In this document: positions 49,380-59,508 of the stretch, piece by piece | Layout: each line of letters opens with the position of its first letter | Position numbering within the stretch: the stretch's first letter is position 1 | DNA from: Pectinophora gossypiella | Lineage: Eukaryota > Arthropoda > Insecta > Lepidoptera > Gelechiidae | Reading direction: 5' to 3' | Assembly (NCBI RefSeq): GCF_024362695.1 | Contig: NC_065433.1 | Span: forward strand, 3,193,613 to 3,257,612 | Length of the DNA stretch: 64,000 nucleotides | Position numbers and translations under genes: made by a program | Notes under the pieces: generated by a model | The model's input: only the letters and a program-made list of their open reading frames with translations | What the model was told of the DNA's origin: nothing | Databases searched by the model: none

Positions 49380-51015
49380 CACTTCTCATCAAAAAAATCG
49401 ATACACTTCCGTTTTCATTGTTTCTGTCCGAATTTAACACAAAAAAGAATTCATACGATGAAAAAAAATACATAAGTGTATAGCTGGCAGTTTGGCCATT
49501 ACAGTAATAAGCGAAAATTCTAAATTCAAACTTAGAATTTCATTTCTTTATCTTATAAACGAAATGAATCACTGTTTTGAGACAAATGTGTGTTTAGGGT
49601 TGGAGTACATTTAGCGTTTAAAAACTAAAAATTGGCGCCTATCCTTAAACTTTTTGTTTTTTATTTCAATACTGTGACTTTGGGACGTCTGAAAAAAGGT
49701 TTTTTTTCTAAAACGTATGGATACTTCGCCCACAGAAGCCGCCCAAGTTGTGGCATTGCTGGATTCTGGCCTTAGTCAGCGTGTTGTGGCTGCAAGACTG
49801 CATCTAAGCCTGTCATCTGTTCATAGAGTCTATAAACGTTATCGGGAGACTGGTTTGTTCACGCGCCGTTCAGGATCTGGCAGGAATCGGGTCACTTCTG
49901 AGCGAGATGATCGATTTATTGTAACAACTTCTTTAAGAAATCGACGCCTTAACGCTTTTCAACTGCAGCAGCGGCTTCGTGTTGTACGAAGGGTGGCTGT
50001 AAGTGACTCTACAATTAGAAGAAGGTTGAAGGATCGTGGACTGGTACAGCATAAGCCAGCAAATGGGCCGAAATTAACTGCAGACCATCGAAGAGCGCGC
50101 CTTAACTTTGCACGTGAGCACCTAAATTGGTCATACCTACAGTGGAGCAAAGTTCTCTTTTCTGATGAGTGTAAAATTATGCTGTATGGTAACGACGGAA
50201 GGAACAAGGTCTACAGAAGAGACGGAGAACGCTATGCACAATGCTGCATTGAAGAAAAGGTCAGCTATGGTGGCGGTTCGTGGACGGTTTGGGGAGGAAT
50301 CAGCGCCGACGGTAAGACAGAGCTTGCTTTCGTGTCTGGGCCACGTCTGCCTGCACTAAACTGTCATCGGTACGTCGAAGAGTGTCTCGAGCCTCATGTG
50401 ATGCCCTATGCACATTTTATTGGCAACGGCTTCATATTCATGCACGACAATGCTAGGGCTCACACCGCGGGCGTCGTACGAGATTATCTTAACGAAGTCG
50501 ATATCTCTATTATGGAATGGCCAGCAAGAAGCCCGGACATGAATCCCATTGAACATCTGTGGGATGAATTAAAGAGACGAATTCGAGCAAGAGATCCTGC
50601 CCCAGAAACACTTAGCCAGCTGCAAGATGCAATCCAAGAGGAATGGGACAATATACCACAGCATGTGATCGTGACTCTCATCCGATCGATGAAGAACTGT
50701 ATGGAAGCAGTAATTAGAGCTCGGGGAGGGAATACAAGTTATTAAATAAACGTTTTTTAGCTTTTTTTTTCATTTACGTGTGTTGTTTTATCCATTTCCT
50801 TTATACTCCATACGGAATAAAAATGACACATTTAACAAAATACGAAACCTATGAAAAATTCATTTAAATTTAGAACATTAATATTAAGATTTGATAAGCT
50901 CATATTACTCACTATTAAACGACATTTAACATTTATTCCTAAATGTACACATTTTTCTGATAATCCTGACAAAACGTAAACTTGCAAGGTGTTTCGATTT
51001 TTTTGATGAGAAGTG
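49380..51015 (+). mobile_element. Full-length Tc1-type DNA transposon (1,636 bp)
   Basis: Terminal inverted repeats: CACTTCTCATCAAAAAAATC (then GA) at 49,380-49,401 matches the complement of 50,994-51,015 perfectly over 22 bases, and similarity continues for about 6 more. TA flanks both ends (49,378-49,379 and 51,016-51,017), the target duplication of the Tc1/mariner superfamily. One uninterrupted transposase lies in the middle. Complete structure suggests relatively recent insertion. Confidence 0.93.
49717..50745 (+). CDS. Tc1-family transposase, DD34E, apparently intact
   Basis: 342 residues from ATG 49,717 to TAA. The N-terminal third has two helix-turn-helix segments (about 5-45, with SQRVVAARLHLSLSSVHRVY, and 70-110, with VAVSDSTIRRRLKDRGL) joined by a basic GRPR-like stretch (SGSGRNR), which bind the terminal repeats. 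The catalytic triad is D150 (FSDECKI), D244 (FMHDNARAH) and E279 (DMNPIEHLW), with 34 residues between D244 and E279. Tc1 landmarks VWGGIS and WPARSPDMNPIEHLWD are present. Length is normal and no stop or frameshift is seen, so it may encode active protein; activity itself is inference. It performs cut-and-paste excision and insertion at TA sites. Confidence 0.96.
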   Translation: MDTSPTEAAQVVALLDSGLSQRVVAARLHLSLSSVHRVYKRYRETGLFTRRSGSGRNRVTSERDDRFIVTTSLRNRRLNAFQLQQRLRVVRRVAVSDSTIRRRLKDRGLVQHKPANGPKLTADHRRARLNFAREHLNWSYLQWSKVLFSDECKIMLYGNDGRNKVYRRDGERYAQCCIEEKVSYGGGSWTVWGGISADGKTELAFVSGPRLPALNCHRYVEECLEPHVMPYAHFIGNGFIFMHDNARAHTAGVVRDYLNEVDISIMEWPARSPDMNPIEHLWDELKRRIRARDPAPETLSQLQDAIQEEWDNIPQHVIVTLIRSMKNCMEAVIRARGGNTSY

Positions 51016-51017
51016 TA

Positions 51018-51521
51018 TATATATAGCAATAAGTACAACAAAAGAACGTCGAAAATAATACCAATGCAACAGAGCTTATGGAAAGGTATCTTTATGGAAC
51101 CCAGCCGGACAAACCAAGGCGAAACTTGTGACCTAGGCTTCCGCGCATGCCCTGTGGTATTTAAGCGTACCGTCGGTTATGACCTCCTAGTACTAGTGCA
51201 TCTGTCACTGCACCGGGCAGATCGATCGAGCTTCCAATCGGCTGTGGAGAGCCCTGATTGGTGGACCTCGTCAACACTGACGTAAAAGTTGCAGGTGACT
51301 GCCGCCGCCGCCGCCGCCGCTGCAATTTCCCGGTACCTCTGCCGTCGAACTAGCGACGTCGGAAAGGAAAATTAATTTCCCAAAAAATCGCGGATTTCCG
51401 GAAATTTACTCGGTAATTTGAATTGATAATTATTTAAAGCGGATCGTTTTGTAGTGAAATATGTAGCTCATTGATTTTATTTTTTCAAATTGCGCCGTCA
51501 TCTATTTTCGTCCCATCATTT
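51018..51521. other. Upstream region of the 52.5 kb gene, GC-rich with (CCG)n
   Basis: A (CCG)n run lies at about 51,301-51,321. GC content and CpG are raised at 51,080-51,360 relative to surroundings, as in a promoter-proximal region. Confidence 0.4.
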
Positions 51522-51742
51522 TCAGTGGTATATAAGATCTAGTGATTGTGATTTCTTAATATAGTGAAGTTATTAAAATTTATTATTTGACTTATAATAA
51601 TCCAAACGTGTTGTTGCATGCAACAAGTGATGTGATTAGCCGTGGAACTTTGGAAATTAGATTATATTAAGTAATCAACAAAAATAATATTGTGGAAAAG
51701 TGCTCATAGTTCGTTGTTGGGTTTTTGGCAAAGTAAGTACAG
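51522..51742 (+). promoter_or_regulatory. Putative start site and 5'UTR exon of the 52.5 kb gene
   Basis: tcagt at 51,521-51,525 is an arthropod initiator match. From there to acag|gtgaga at 51,742/51,743 is a non-coding exon candidate; a second strong donor, gtaagt, lies ten bases earlier (51,733). An acceptor with a long pyrimidine tract (ttttcatcttccatctgcct, then gacag) lies at 51,956. All are sequence matches only. Confidence 0.35.
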
Positions 51743-52530
51743 GTGAGAGAACATATCATTCATCATCTTCGAATTTTTTTTTTTTTTTGCATAACAATCG
51801 ATCTGTTGAACACTAGAAAAGTGACTGCCTGTTACATGACACATTGAGTGTTTTGCTACCCTTATGGTGTGAAGCTTAATTAAAATGATTATTTATTATT
51901 TATAGCTATCTAGCTTTTTGTAAAGACTTAATTTTCATCTTCCATCTGCCTGACAGGCAACAGGGGGTGAAGTTGGGGTGGGGTGCGCGGTAGACTGCCC
52001 CCGTTGTAATAATGTCTTTCGTACAGTGCAGAGATCATGACCAACTCAGTTGGCTGCACTCGGGGTATAATTAGGCCGATTCGAAGCGATTAATAGGGTA
52101 TTTTCGGCTATATTCGAGTTAAATTCGAGTTCTCGTCGTATCGATACCTCTAGGATCAATACTTTAAACGCAAGCGTAATTTCAGCCATGCGCACGCTAC
52201 ACCTCCCACGCACAGCAATCCGCCATTTCCCATCATTGGTTTTTATAGAGAGTCTTAAACCTGTAATCTGTACAAAAAATACATAACGTGTTGACCCATA
52301 GGGCCATCCTACAGTGCAGCCGACATTTGTACGTAGTTGTGATCCTGTGAACGTTCTCAAAGTGCTCGAACAATAAAAAAGTGTACAAAAGTGTGTTCAC
52401 AAAGTGTTTTTTGATTGTGGACGAAATAGGTAAAGAATACGCTCACATTTGCGGGAGAGTTGTAGTGCAAATAATTGTATCAGATTGCCACGAGGGCTGG
52501 GATCCCGCTAAGCGGATTGCGGACGACGTG

Positions 52531-53487
52531 ATGAGCATGGGTGACCCAAACCGCGGGGGCCGGCATGGCCGCTCGCCAACGCGCCCGCACCACGCACGCG
52601 TAAGCCGGCGCGTCACGTTCCCCGCAGGGGCGCAGCTCTACAGCGCGGGCCACGGCTCCACCTCCAGAGCTCCCGTCAGGAACATCACTGTCTCCTCACC
52701 TTCGCGGCCAACCGCTCGCAGAGCTATCTTGCATCCAGTAATTCATCAAAGAGCACGTCGAGTTGTGCGTTTTAGAAATAACACCCAACAACCAGCAGAC
52801 AGCTCCAGTGCAAGTCGGGTTCTCCACGCATTTCAATCGGTCATTTCACCCAACTCGACGTATATCCCACCAAGGGAATCCAGTACTGAGCAGCCATCGA
52901 GCACCGAGCAGCCTCGCGAGAGTCTCTCGAGCTCGTCTTCTACCTTCAGCGAGAGCTCATCTGGGGGCTCTGGAGACTCTCAGTTGAATAACTCCAACGT
53001 GACCCAAGCAGCCAGAAGCGCGCCACGCATTCGCTCAGTAGTTGCTGCAGTGACCGCTCAAAGCTCGTCTGGCTCTCCAAGTGCCAGTGTACCTGAAGCT
53101 TCTCCCATTCCGGTAGTGTCGTCCTCTCCGATAGGCCGTACCTTATCTCAATTCTATAACCAGGGGGCTTATCCTTCGATCCATCACGGGCAGGGCCCGA
53201 GCACTGTTCCGCCGGTCAATCCTGGGTTTGGCCCAAGAGTAATTCAGACGATCATTCATGACCGGAGCCCGAGTCGTTCCATGTACGGTACACCCCGCCG
53301 CGAGCGTTTTTTAGGATTCTTACGGGGTAACAGCCACACCCCGTACCCGCAAAGGTTGTCACTGAGGTCGCAGAACCCGCAGACTGTACGAGCGGCGCTG
53401 CTGAGCTACTTGCCGCTGCCGAGCCCGCAGGCGGCCACCCGCGCAGCGCTCCGCCACGCGGCCGCCGCCGCCTTGCCGTTCATTTAA
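52531..53487 (+). CDS. Serine-rich, basic, probably disordered protein of unknown family
   Basis: 318 residues from the first in-frame ATG (52,531); ATG 52,537 has the better context (agcATGG) and would shorten the product by two residues. The frame is open further upstream but lacks an ATG. The N-terminus is Arg/His/Pro-rich and includes SRRVTFPAG, an RVxF-type PP1-docking motif. The middle is Ser/Gln-rich (SLSSSSSTFSESSSGGSGDS); the C-terminal third has FLGFLRG and ends in an Ala-rich helix (TRAALRHAAAAALPF). No signal peptide, transmembrane segment or known domain. High GC, codon-like third positions and termination within the GC-rich block support a real gene. A PP1 link is speculative. 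Confidence 0.6.
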   Translation: MSMGDPNRGGRHGRSPTRPHHARVSRRVTFPAGAQLYSAGHGSTSRAPVRNITVSSPSRPTARRAILHPVIHQRARRVVRFRNNTQQPADSSSASRVLHAFQSVISPNSTYIPPRESSTEQPSSTEQPRESLSSSSSTFSESSSGGSGDSQLNNSNVTQAARSAPRIRSVVAAVTAQSSSGSPSASVPEASPIPVVSSSPIGRTLSQFYNQGAYPSIHHGQGPSTVPPVNPGFGPRVIQTIIHDRSPSRSMYGTPRRERFLGFLRGNSHTPYPQRLSLRSQNPQTVRAALLSYLPLPSPQAATRAALRHAAAAALPFI

Positions 53488-54313
53488 GCGCCCCCCGAGC
53501 GCACACGCCCGCCGACCGCGCCGAGCGAGCGGGCTGTAGTGCGCGCTGCACGGTGGCCACCATAGAGGTCTGAATCTGCTAGATAAGCTCACTGCTAACA
53601 TTGGTGGTACCGGGAGCGTTCCGGGTCGGGACATTTTTGTAATATACGAATTTATAAGCTTGTGTTTTACACTTCTGTGTATATTCGCGGTTTCCCGCTC
53701 CACGGCTCGCAACGCTACCCGCAGTACCGCCCGCACATTAGTTTAGTACTGTTACTGGTAGGTTTTAGCTCTGTCTACTTCCAGATTCCCCTCCCCCTGC
53801 ACTCACCCTTTGTGCTCCATGCCACTCCTATCGAAAATATTGTGAATTAATTTCAAGTGCTGTCAGTCAGATAGATCAACAAATTCTTCAAACCATAACT
53901 AAAGAAGATTTGTGCATATATTTGGCGTACTTTATGTCTTGGTAACTTGCTGTTTCTATACCTACATTCTCGTAATTATAACATAACATAGTGACGTCTT
54001 ATATAAAAGGGCACAAGTCCTGGAAACCACGTGATAATTATCAATAATTATCTATGATCCCAACATGAATTCAACTCATAAAGTCGAAGTTTGGTGGTTT
54101 AGAGCCCTCAGCCATTTGGGCTACAATAAGTCACGTTAAAAAAACTGCGATATAAGACACGAGTGCCCTGAACATGGATATCGCAGATTTATATAAATAA
54201 CTATAGTATGAGAAATCTGCTAACACTAGGGTGCATCTCTCGCGCACCCTGAACTATTTCTTCCAGTAGTTAAATCGTCTCTCCCGTGAAAACTTTTTAA
54301 ACACTTATCTAAG
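53488..54313 (+). other. Probable 3'UTR and flank of the 52.5 kb gene
   Basis: GC-rich to about 53,570, then AT-rich. No convincing AATAAA before 54,000. A family D SINE fragment (cacaagtcctggaaaccacg, cccaacatgaattcaact) lies at about 54,010-54,110. Confidence 0.35.
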
Positions 54314-54462
54314 TACGGTCACGAGTAATAATATGTATACACTTTGAAACCACGTCAGATTAACTTTTTTGACAAATTGAAGCGTAAATCTCATTAAATG
54401 TCAAATATGCAAGTGCGACAGGGTTCTGAAGTGGGTACATGATATTGCTCAGGACTGTACAT
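54314..54462. repeat. Dispersed repeat, family M8
   Basis: acggtcacgagtaataatat to gtacatgatattgctcagg, close to 24,196-24,336. Confidence 0.6.
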
Positions 54463-54496
54463 CATTGGCATGAATATCGTGCAAAGTATTTAATTC

Positions 54497-54780
54497 AGCC
54501 TCTGAGGTCCAGTGTCTACGCGTTGAGCTCAGGATCCTGAGGACCCAGGTTCAAATCCCGGTGGGTGGTTAGTGGACATTATATGCTGATCAACTAATTA
54601 TCAGAAAGTAAGATGATCCGTGTTTCGGAAAGCATGTTAAGTTGTTGGTCCCTGTTACTACTTATTCATGTAAGTAGTCGTTACATGAGCCATGTCAGGT
54701 GTATTTGGCGGTTCAATTATAACGCTGACGCCAGGGTTGATGAGGTTGGTAATCCACTTCACAACCCACTATATGAAGTA
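54497..54780 (+). repeat. SINE, family A
   Basis: Head (ctctgaggtccagtgtctac, ggttcaaatcccggtggg) and body through ccagggttgatgaggttggt to cacaacccactatatgaag; somewhat diverged. Confidence 0.75.
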
Positions 54781-54904
54781 GATCTAATTGGTTTAAAAAT
54801 TAATACCTAATCAGGCTATAGTGAGCAATAGAGCACAGTGAGTCAGTAGGATCATGTCCAATACTCCAGCCCTCGCGAGATGACGCACAGACTGAGAACG
54901 ACAT

Positions 54905-55128
54905 ACAAGGTGTTAGTGGCATCGTAACGAATACTAAGGGGGATGATTCAGACCACGATTCTGAGTAAATATCAAGTGGAATTTTCCGATTCGCAAAATT
55001 CATGTTTTTTTATATACTTATATATTTTTTAAATTATTTTCAATTCTATACTTTTGCAATGGAAAATTCCACTTGACATTATTTCAGAATAATCAGCTGC
55101 ATCACCCCCTTCAGTATTCTCCTTGAGT
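54905..55128. repeat. Palindromic MITE, family M7
   Basis: Left arm acaaggtgttagtggcatcg and taacgaatactaaggggga; right arm aaaattccacttgacattat and cacccccttcagtattctc. Confidence 0.7.
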
Positions 55129-56419
55129 TATACTTTTTGTTGATTATGCTTGTTTCCAAAGAAAACTTAATTATTTAGTTAGTAATGTTCAAGAATAAAG
55201 GAATTTGCTTATTTTTTTTTTTTCATTTTTTTTCAAAATATATTTGGTTTTAATTAACCTCACTATCACAAACAAGCAGTTTTCGTCGTTGTCAGCCATC
55301 CAAGTTTACATTTTTTTATTAACTTGACAAGAAAATTTCGGGATATGGCGGGATTGATATTTCCAATCCCGCGGGATCTCAAATTTGCGATCTCGAGTCG
55401 GGATTGCATTCCTAGTACCTACTACTCATTTATTTTTGACGTGACTTTTTGTAGCTTTTATTGGCCGGACAAATGAGGAGCACTGAAGGCTATAAAAATT
55501 AAGTCAACAGGCCTGAGGGTGCCCAGTTGGGCGCGAATCTCGGCTCAGGGTTAGTCTGAGAGGCTAAAATGCTGGTATTGTTGATCCTTAATACCCCTTA
55601 CCTCTTCCTATAGGGCCTTATTAAACCAATAAGAACAATCGTAGTCACTTTTTTGGAATCGGGCACTTTAAACATCGTGGTGCTGTTTCCAAAATTTTAT
55701 TTTAACTTATGCCTTTCATTTTCTTATCCGAGAAAAAAGAAAAGGACGAACAATCGACACGCTTATAATTTATGCAACACACGTCTATAAAAATAGGGTG
55801 AAATTTAAAAAAAAACCCTCCCAAATTTTTATATTGGCCAATAACCCGACAGGATCAATTTGACAGAACACGTCAAATGGGTTGCATATGAGCGCGATGC
55901 CTATTTTATTCGCCCGGGTTATTCATATGATAGGTATAACTTAAAATAAACTTAGATGGTTCGTACTGGTATCAGTACTAGAACCTACTTAAACTATTTT
56001 TAATCCCATAACATTATTTTATAATATCTTTACACATAGTTAACTATTTTTAACCAACCGATACATGATTGAATGTTAAATACGGTACAAAAAATAATTA
56101 TTAATTTAATATTGTAATAACATAAATTTTGTCTATAAAATAAATACTCTAGATTTGTTGAACAAAAAATCGAAACTTCGATATTTTTTAATGAGAAGTA
56201 AGTACACTTTTTTATTTATTTAATAATTATTCTATTTAAAATAACTACCTAAATTATCGATTCAAAATTTATTTTATATTTTTTTTTTATTTTATTTATT
56301 GTTCTTTACCGTTAAAAATAGTTTACTATGTATAAAGATTTATGAGAATTTTATAATATACTCTAAACTAGACTACCTTAAGACTAAACTAGTTTACCTT
56401 AAGACCTTATCCTAGCCTA
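55129..56419. other. Intergenic, repeat-derived in part
   Basis: 55,435-55,560 matches the 36,670 repeat (ggccggacaaatgaggagca, gcctgagggtgcccagttgg). 55,690-55,975 is an M3 MITE (tgcctttcattttcttatcc ... aacttaaaataaacttagat). 56,160-56,192 (aaaaaatcgaaacttcgata, ttttttaatgagaagta) resembles a Tc1 end. Confidence 0.5.
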
Positions 56420-56668
56420 ATGAACCTATCCCAGATAGAACTACAAGTGACTGTGAGTGAAGCTAGCAGCAAAATTAAACGGGATTCAATTGCAATTGGG
56501 TCACAGTTTCGATACAGAATACCTACATTGATTTACTACTACCGTAGGTTAAACATCAGCGCTCAAAAAGTGGGACGCAAAGTTACTGTTAATATAGCGA
56601 CGATGACAGTACTTTACCTCACTGCGCGATTAAGCTCCGAACTGGCAACACGGGAAAGTGCATGGTAA
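56420..56668 (+). pseudogene. Diverged histone H2A/H2A.Z-like reading frame
   Basis: 82 residues from ATG 56,420. Landmarks fall in H2A order and spacing: a basic N-tail ending SSKIKRDS, QFRYRI (compare QFPVGRI), an Arg-containing segment, KVG (compare RVG), and VLYLTARLSSELATRES (compare EYLTAEILELAGNA). Just after the stop, the same frame continues KLKAKD, resembling H2Av after the ELAGNAS segment. No docking domain or acidic-patch residues can be identified. I read it as a decayed, intronless copy of H2A or H2Av; a chance resemblance is possible, and a diverged functional short H2A is less likely. Confidence 0.4.
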
Positions 56669-56699
56669 AAACTCAAAGCGAAAGATGAAGGATGGAACA

Positions 56700-56735
56700 G
56701 CACAATGTCATTACTAATAAGTAATGGCATTGTGC
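56700..56735. repeat. Perfect-looking 16-base stem with 4-base loop
   Basis: gcacaatgtcattact, loop aata, then agtaatggcattgtgc, with one mismatch-type position (tgtca / tggca). It lies 31 bases after the H2A-like frame but does not match the 6-base histone mRNA stem-loop consensus. Confidence 0.7.
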
Positions 56736-58102
56736 ATGTTATCACAGTATAAACATTTCAATTTTCTCAGTAAAACCCATCAAAATTATTATTTTAGTTT
56801 AAAATATATTAAAACAAGTACTCTCGGTCAATCCGGAGTCGCAATATAACCCGACCGCGTTACGAAGCGTACTTTCTTAATTTGACACGATTTTTAGAAT
56901 GTATATGTGTACCAAGCGCCAAATTTTCACCGCATTTTTGTATCAAGCGCTGTATTTACGGTAGTGGTAGATCAATGAATACCTACTTTACTTTGCAAGC
57001 ACTATATCCAGACATTACCCATTTAGATTAAGTTATTGTTACTGAATTCTAATTTAACTTTTTTTCTACAGTTGGCCGCAATTTCCACAACCACTACGAG
57101 TATAAGTACGATAATTATAAATTATATAATATTACTGGATAAGAAGATTTAAGCACATTAGTTTACTCAGCAGTAGAGAACACCTCTATATAATCTATAC
57201 ATACAAGTAAATATTATTTTATTTTATTGTTTTATGCATAAGGGCCATATCTCACTAGGATATCATGGTACCAACAAAATGTATGCAGTTGCGCCGACAT
57301 GGCGTCCTAATGAGATGCCTTTATAGATATATTCCAATAGTTTATGCAGTTTTCAGCTTTTCAGTACGTTTAATTTTGTAGATAATTTCAAAGCATAAAT
57401 AAATGAGTAAGTATATTTTTAGCTCACATTCTTTTCTCTTTTTTATAGGCTCAAGTCTAGTCTAGTCAAGTATCAAGAATGCCAATCCACGCTGTAGTAG
57501 AAGCATCTTGTACTGTAAGGATTACCGCCTATAGAGCTGTGAAGGTGATCACGCTTCGTACTATGGTGATCATCACCCTTAGTTCTTTGAACATCGTCTC
57601 CTCATCTGTGAAAATTGTCGTGCGCAGTACAGTATGGATGGTCGCCCTTTACTGTGAGTGTTTTTAACTACTACGATGAGCATAGGGCTCTCAACCATTA
57701 CGTATTACTCAAAAACAAATGAAAATATTCTGCACCGCACAACCCAAAAACCCGTGGTAGTTGCGGCTTCCGAATACATCCCGCTTAAAGGCGACTGAAA
57801 ACTATCACCGCACGAAGGACGTAATATACGATCCCGATTCCGACCCCGCCGGCGTGGTCGACATGTTCCCTCATTCAACTCCTATCGCTAACGACCCACT
57901 AGAGTCGATTTATTCTTTCAAATATTTGTCCTCTCAGACGACGCCCTGAACCGAGGTTCGCGCCCATCTGGGCACCCTCAGGCCTGTTGTCTTAAAGCAC
58001 TGGGTGAGAGCCCTCAGCGCTCCCCATTTGTCCGGCCAAGTAGTTAATGCCATACGCGGCAAAAATAAAACTGATTAATATTGTTATGTATTTCTTTCTT
58101 AG
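56736..58102. other. Intergenic; one old dispersed repeat
   Basis: 57,735-58,070 contains the repeat of 36,670 in inverse orientation (gaaccgaggttcgcgcccat, ctgggcaccctcaggcctgt). A block at 57,440-57,660 has exon-like composition and an acceptor-like ttttttatag, but no frame is open through it. Confidence 0.4.
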
Positions 58103-58221
58103 AAAACAACTGGAGATCATCAGTTCTACCAACATTCACTGCAGCTGCTGTGCTAAACTTTCTTGATGGATTCTTCTACGCCTTTGACATCCTGGGTGTA
58201 CCATGGGCAGAGCTTCAATGA
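58103..58221 (+). CDS. Possible terminal exon of an unidentified gene
   Basis: An acceptor (tttctttcttag) precedes a frame that opens with two bases, then reads NNWRSSVLPTFTAAAVL, NFLDGFFYAFDILGVPWAEL and Q, stop at 58,219-58,221. It is hydrophobic and aromatic, resembling part of a membrane or secreted protein. A gtaagt follows a few bases after the stop, so it could instead be an internal exon read in another frame, though those frames contain stops. No upstream partner exon was found and no family is recognised. Confidence 0.3.
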
Positions 58222-58335
58222 CCACGTAAGTACATTATTATAAACATATGTAATAAATATGATTTAATCTGAAAGTGAGCTAAAAATTTAACTTTTTATT
58301 GCATTGTTTTAAGTTTACGCGGTTATTATCGTAAT

Positions 58336-58458
58336 TAAAACACAAAATAACGGGTATGACCGTCATCCCGTGATCATGGCACTTGCAACAGTGTCGAAAT
58401 ATCGGGAGTCTCATATCCCTGCTTCAAACGCGGTAAGAACTCGTTATTATGTGTTTTA
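58336..58458. repeat. Hairpin MITE, family M5
   Basis: aaaacacaaaataacgggta at the left, cgcggtaagaactcgttatt then atgtgtttt at the right, with tatcgggagtctcatatccc inside. Arms are less complementary than at 26,814. Confidence 0.7.
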
Positions 58459-59249
58459 TTTTTTATTACATTTCTGTCTTTATTGAATTTTAGGATATAA
58501 AATTATTGTCAACCTACTGCGATTTTCTGTGCGGAACTGCTGAGCGCTGCTAATACGATGTAATTTGTAGAGTTTTGAAAATGTCTTTTCTTCTCTTCAG
58601 CCACACTTTGCGAAATGACGTAGAAAATAATTATAATACCATTGTAAGATTTTATTGCAAATGCGTAAGTAGGTATCCTGTTGGTCGATACGACTCTGCT
58701 TGTGAATGCTATTAGGTATGCCGTTTCAATACTTATAAGGTGAATTGGGTACTTCACAGATGTAAGAAAATATGAAATATGTCAGTTTATCATTCAACGA
58801 TAATTATCCAATAGCTTTTTTAATTAAGATAATTTTTAAATATTTTATTTTCACTAAATAAGGATGCTATTTTTTATCTGTGTATTACAAGACCCGAAAC
58901 ACGGGCGGCCATGATTGAGCTTCGTGTGACGTCACATTTCACAAAATAAACAAAAAAACTATCTGTCAATTTTCAAGTCATACTGTTTGACAGTTTCTTT
59001 GCTTATTGATATGGGCAAAATGTCACGTGACAAGCCGTTTTCGCGCGAAATTTGAAATGAATGAAGAAAAATATGTTTTTTTTTCTATTTTATAAAGCTT
59101 TATCGAGAAAACAAAAAAATAATAAGTATAAAATAAGCGTTTATATTTTTTTTAATACTTATCCGAAATCTGTTAAGTATCCAATTACATACATAACCTA
59201 ACAAGGCATTAGCATACTACATTTAGTATCATTATCATCTCATATGACA
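58459..59249. other. No recognisable gene
   Basis: 58,900-59,060 has moderately balanced composition (acgggcggccatgattgagc, tgtgacgtcacatttcacaa) and recalls dispersed repeats but has no second copy in the window that I found. Confidence 0.4.
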
Positions 59250-59508
59250 GTGTTTACAACGAAGCGTCTGCCTATCTGACCTTCCAACCCGCGAAGGGGC
59301 AAATGTTTAAAACTTCACCGCTGAGCACGTGATAATTTCTTCATCAAATTATTATATAAGTTTATCATACAGGCACACATCCAAGGCGGTCATCTAAATA
59401 TGGATTCTAAAACGAATTCGAAAATTATTGGTTTAGACCATTGCTGGGATTCATACCTGTGACTTCACAGTAAGAGTCAACCGATTTTCCAACTGAGCTA
59501 CCTCGCCT
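59250..59508 (-). repeat. tRNA-headed SINE, family D
   Basis: On minus: gaggcgaggtagctcagttg (A box), gaaaatcggttgactc and acaggtatgaatcccagc (B box), resembling a tRNA-Lys-type gene, then the body down to ggttggaaggtcagataggc. It is not a tRNA gene: the acceptor stem does not close and SINE sequence continues. Confidence 0.75.

Noticed and set aside
53359..53736. 125-residue minus-strand frame at the end of the 52.5 kb gene
   Set aside because: Antisense to a GC-rich coding end, Arg/Ala-rich, no motif.
56700..56735. Histone mRNA 3' stem-loop after the H2A-like frame
   Set aside because: The stem is 16 bases with loop aata; the canonical signal has a 6-base stem and 4-base loop of defined sequence.
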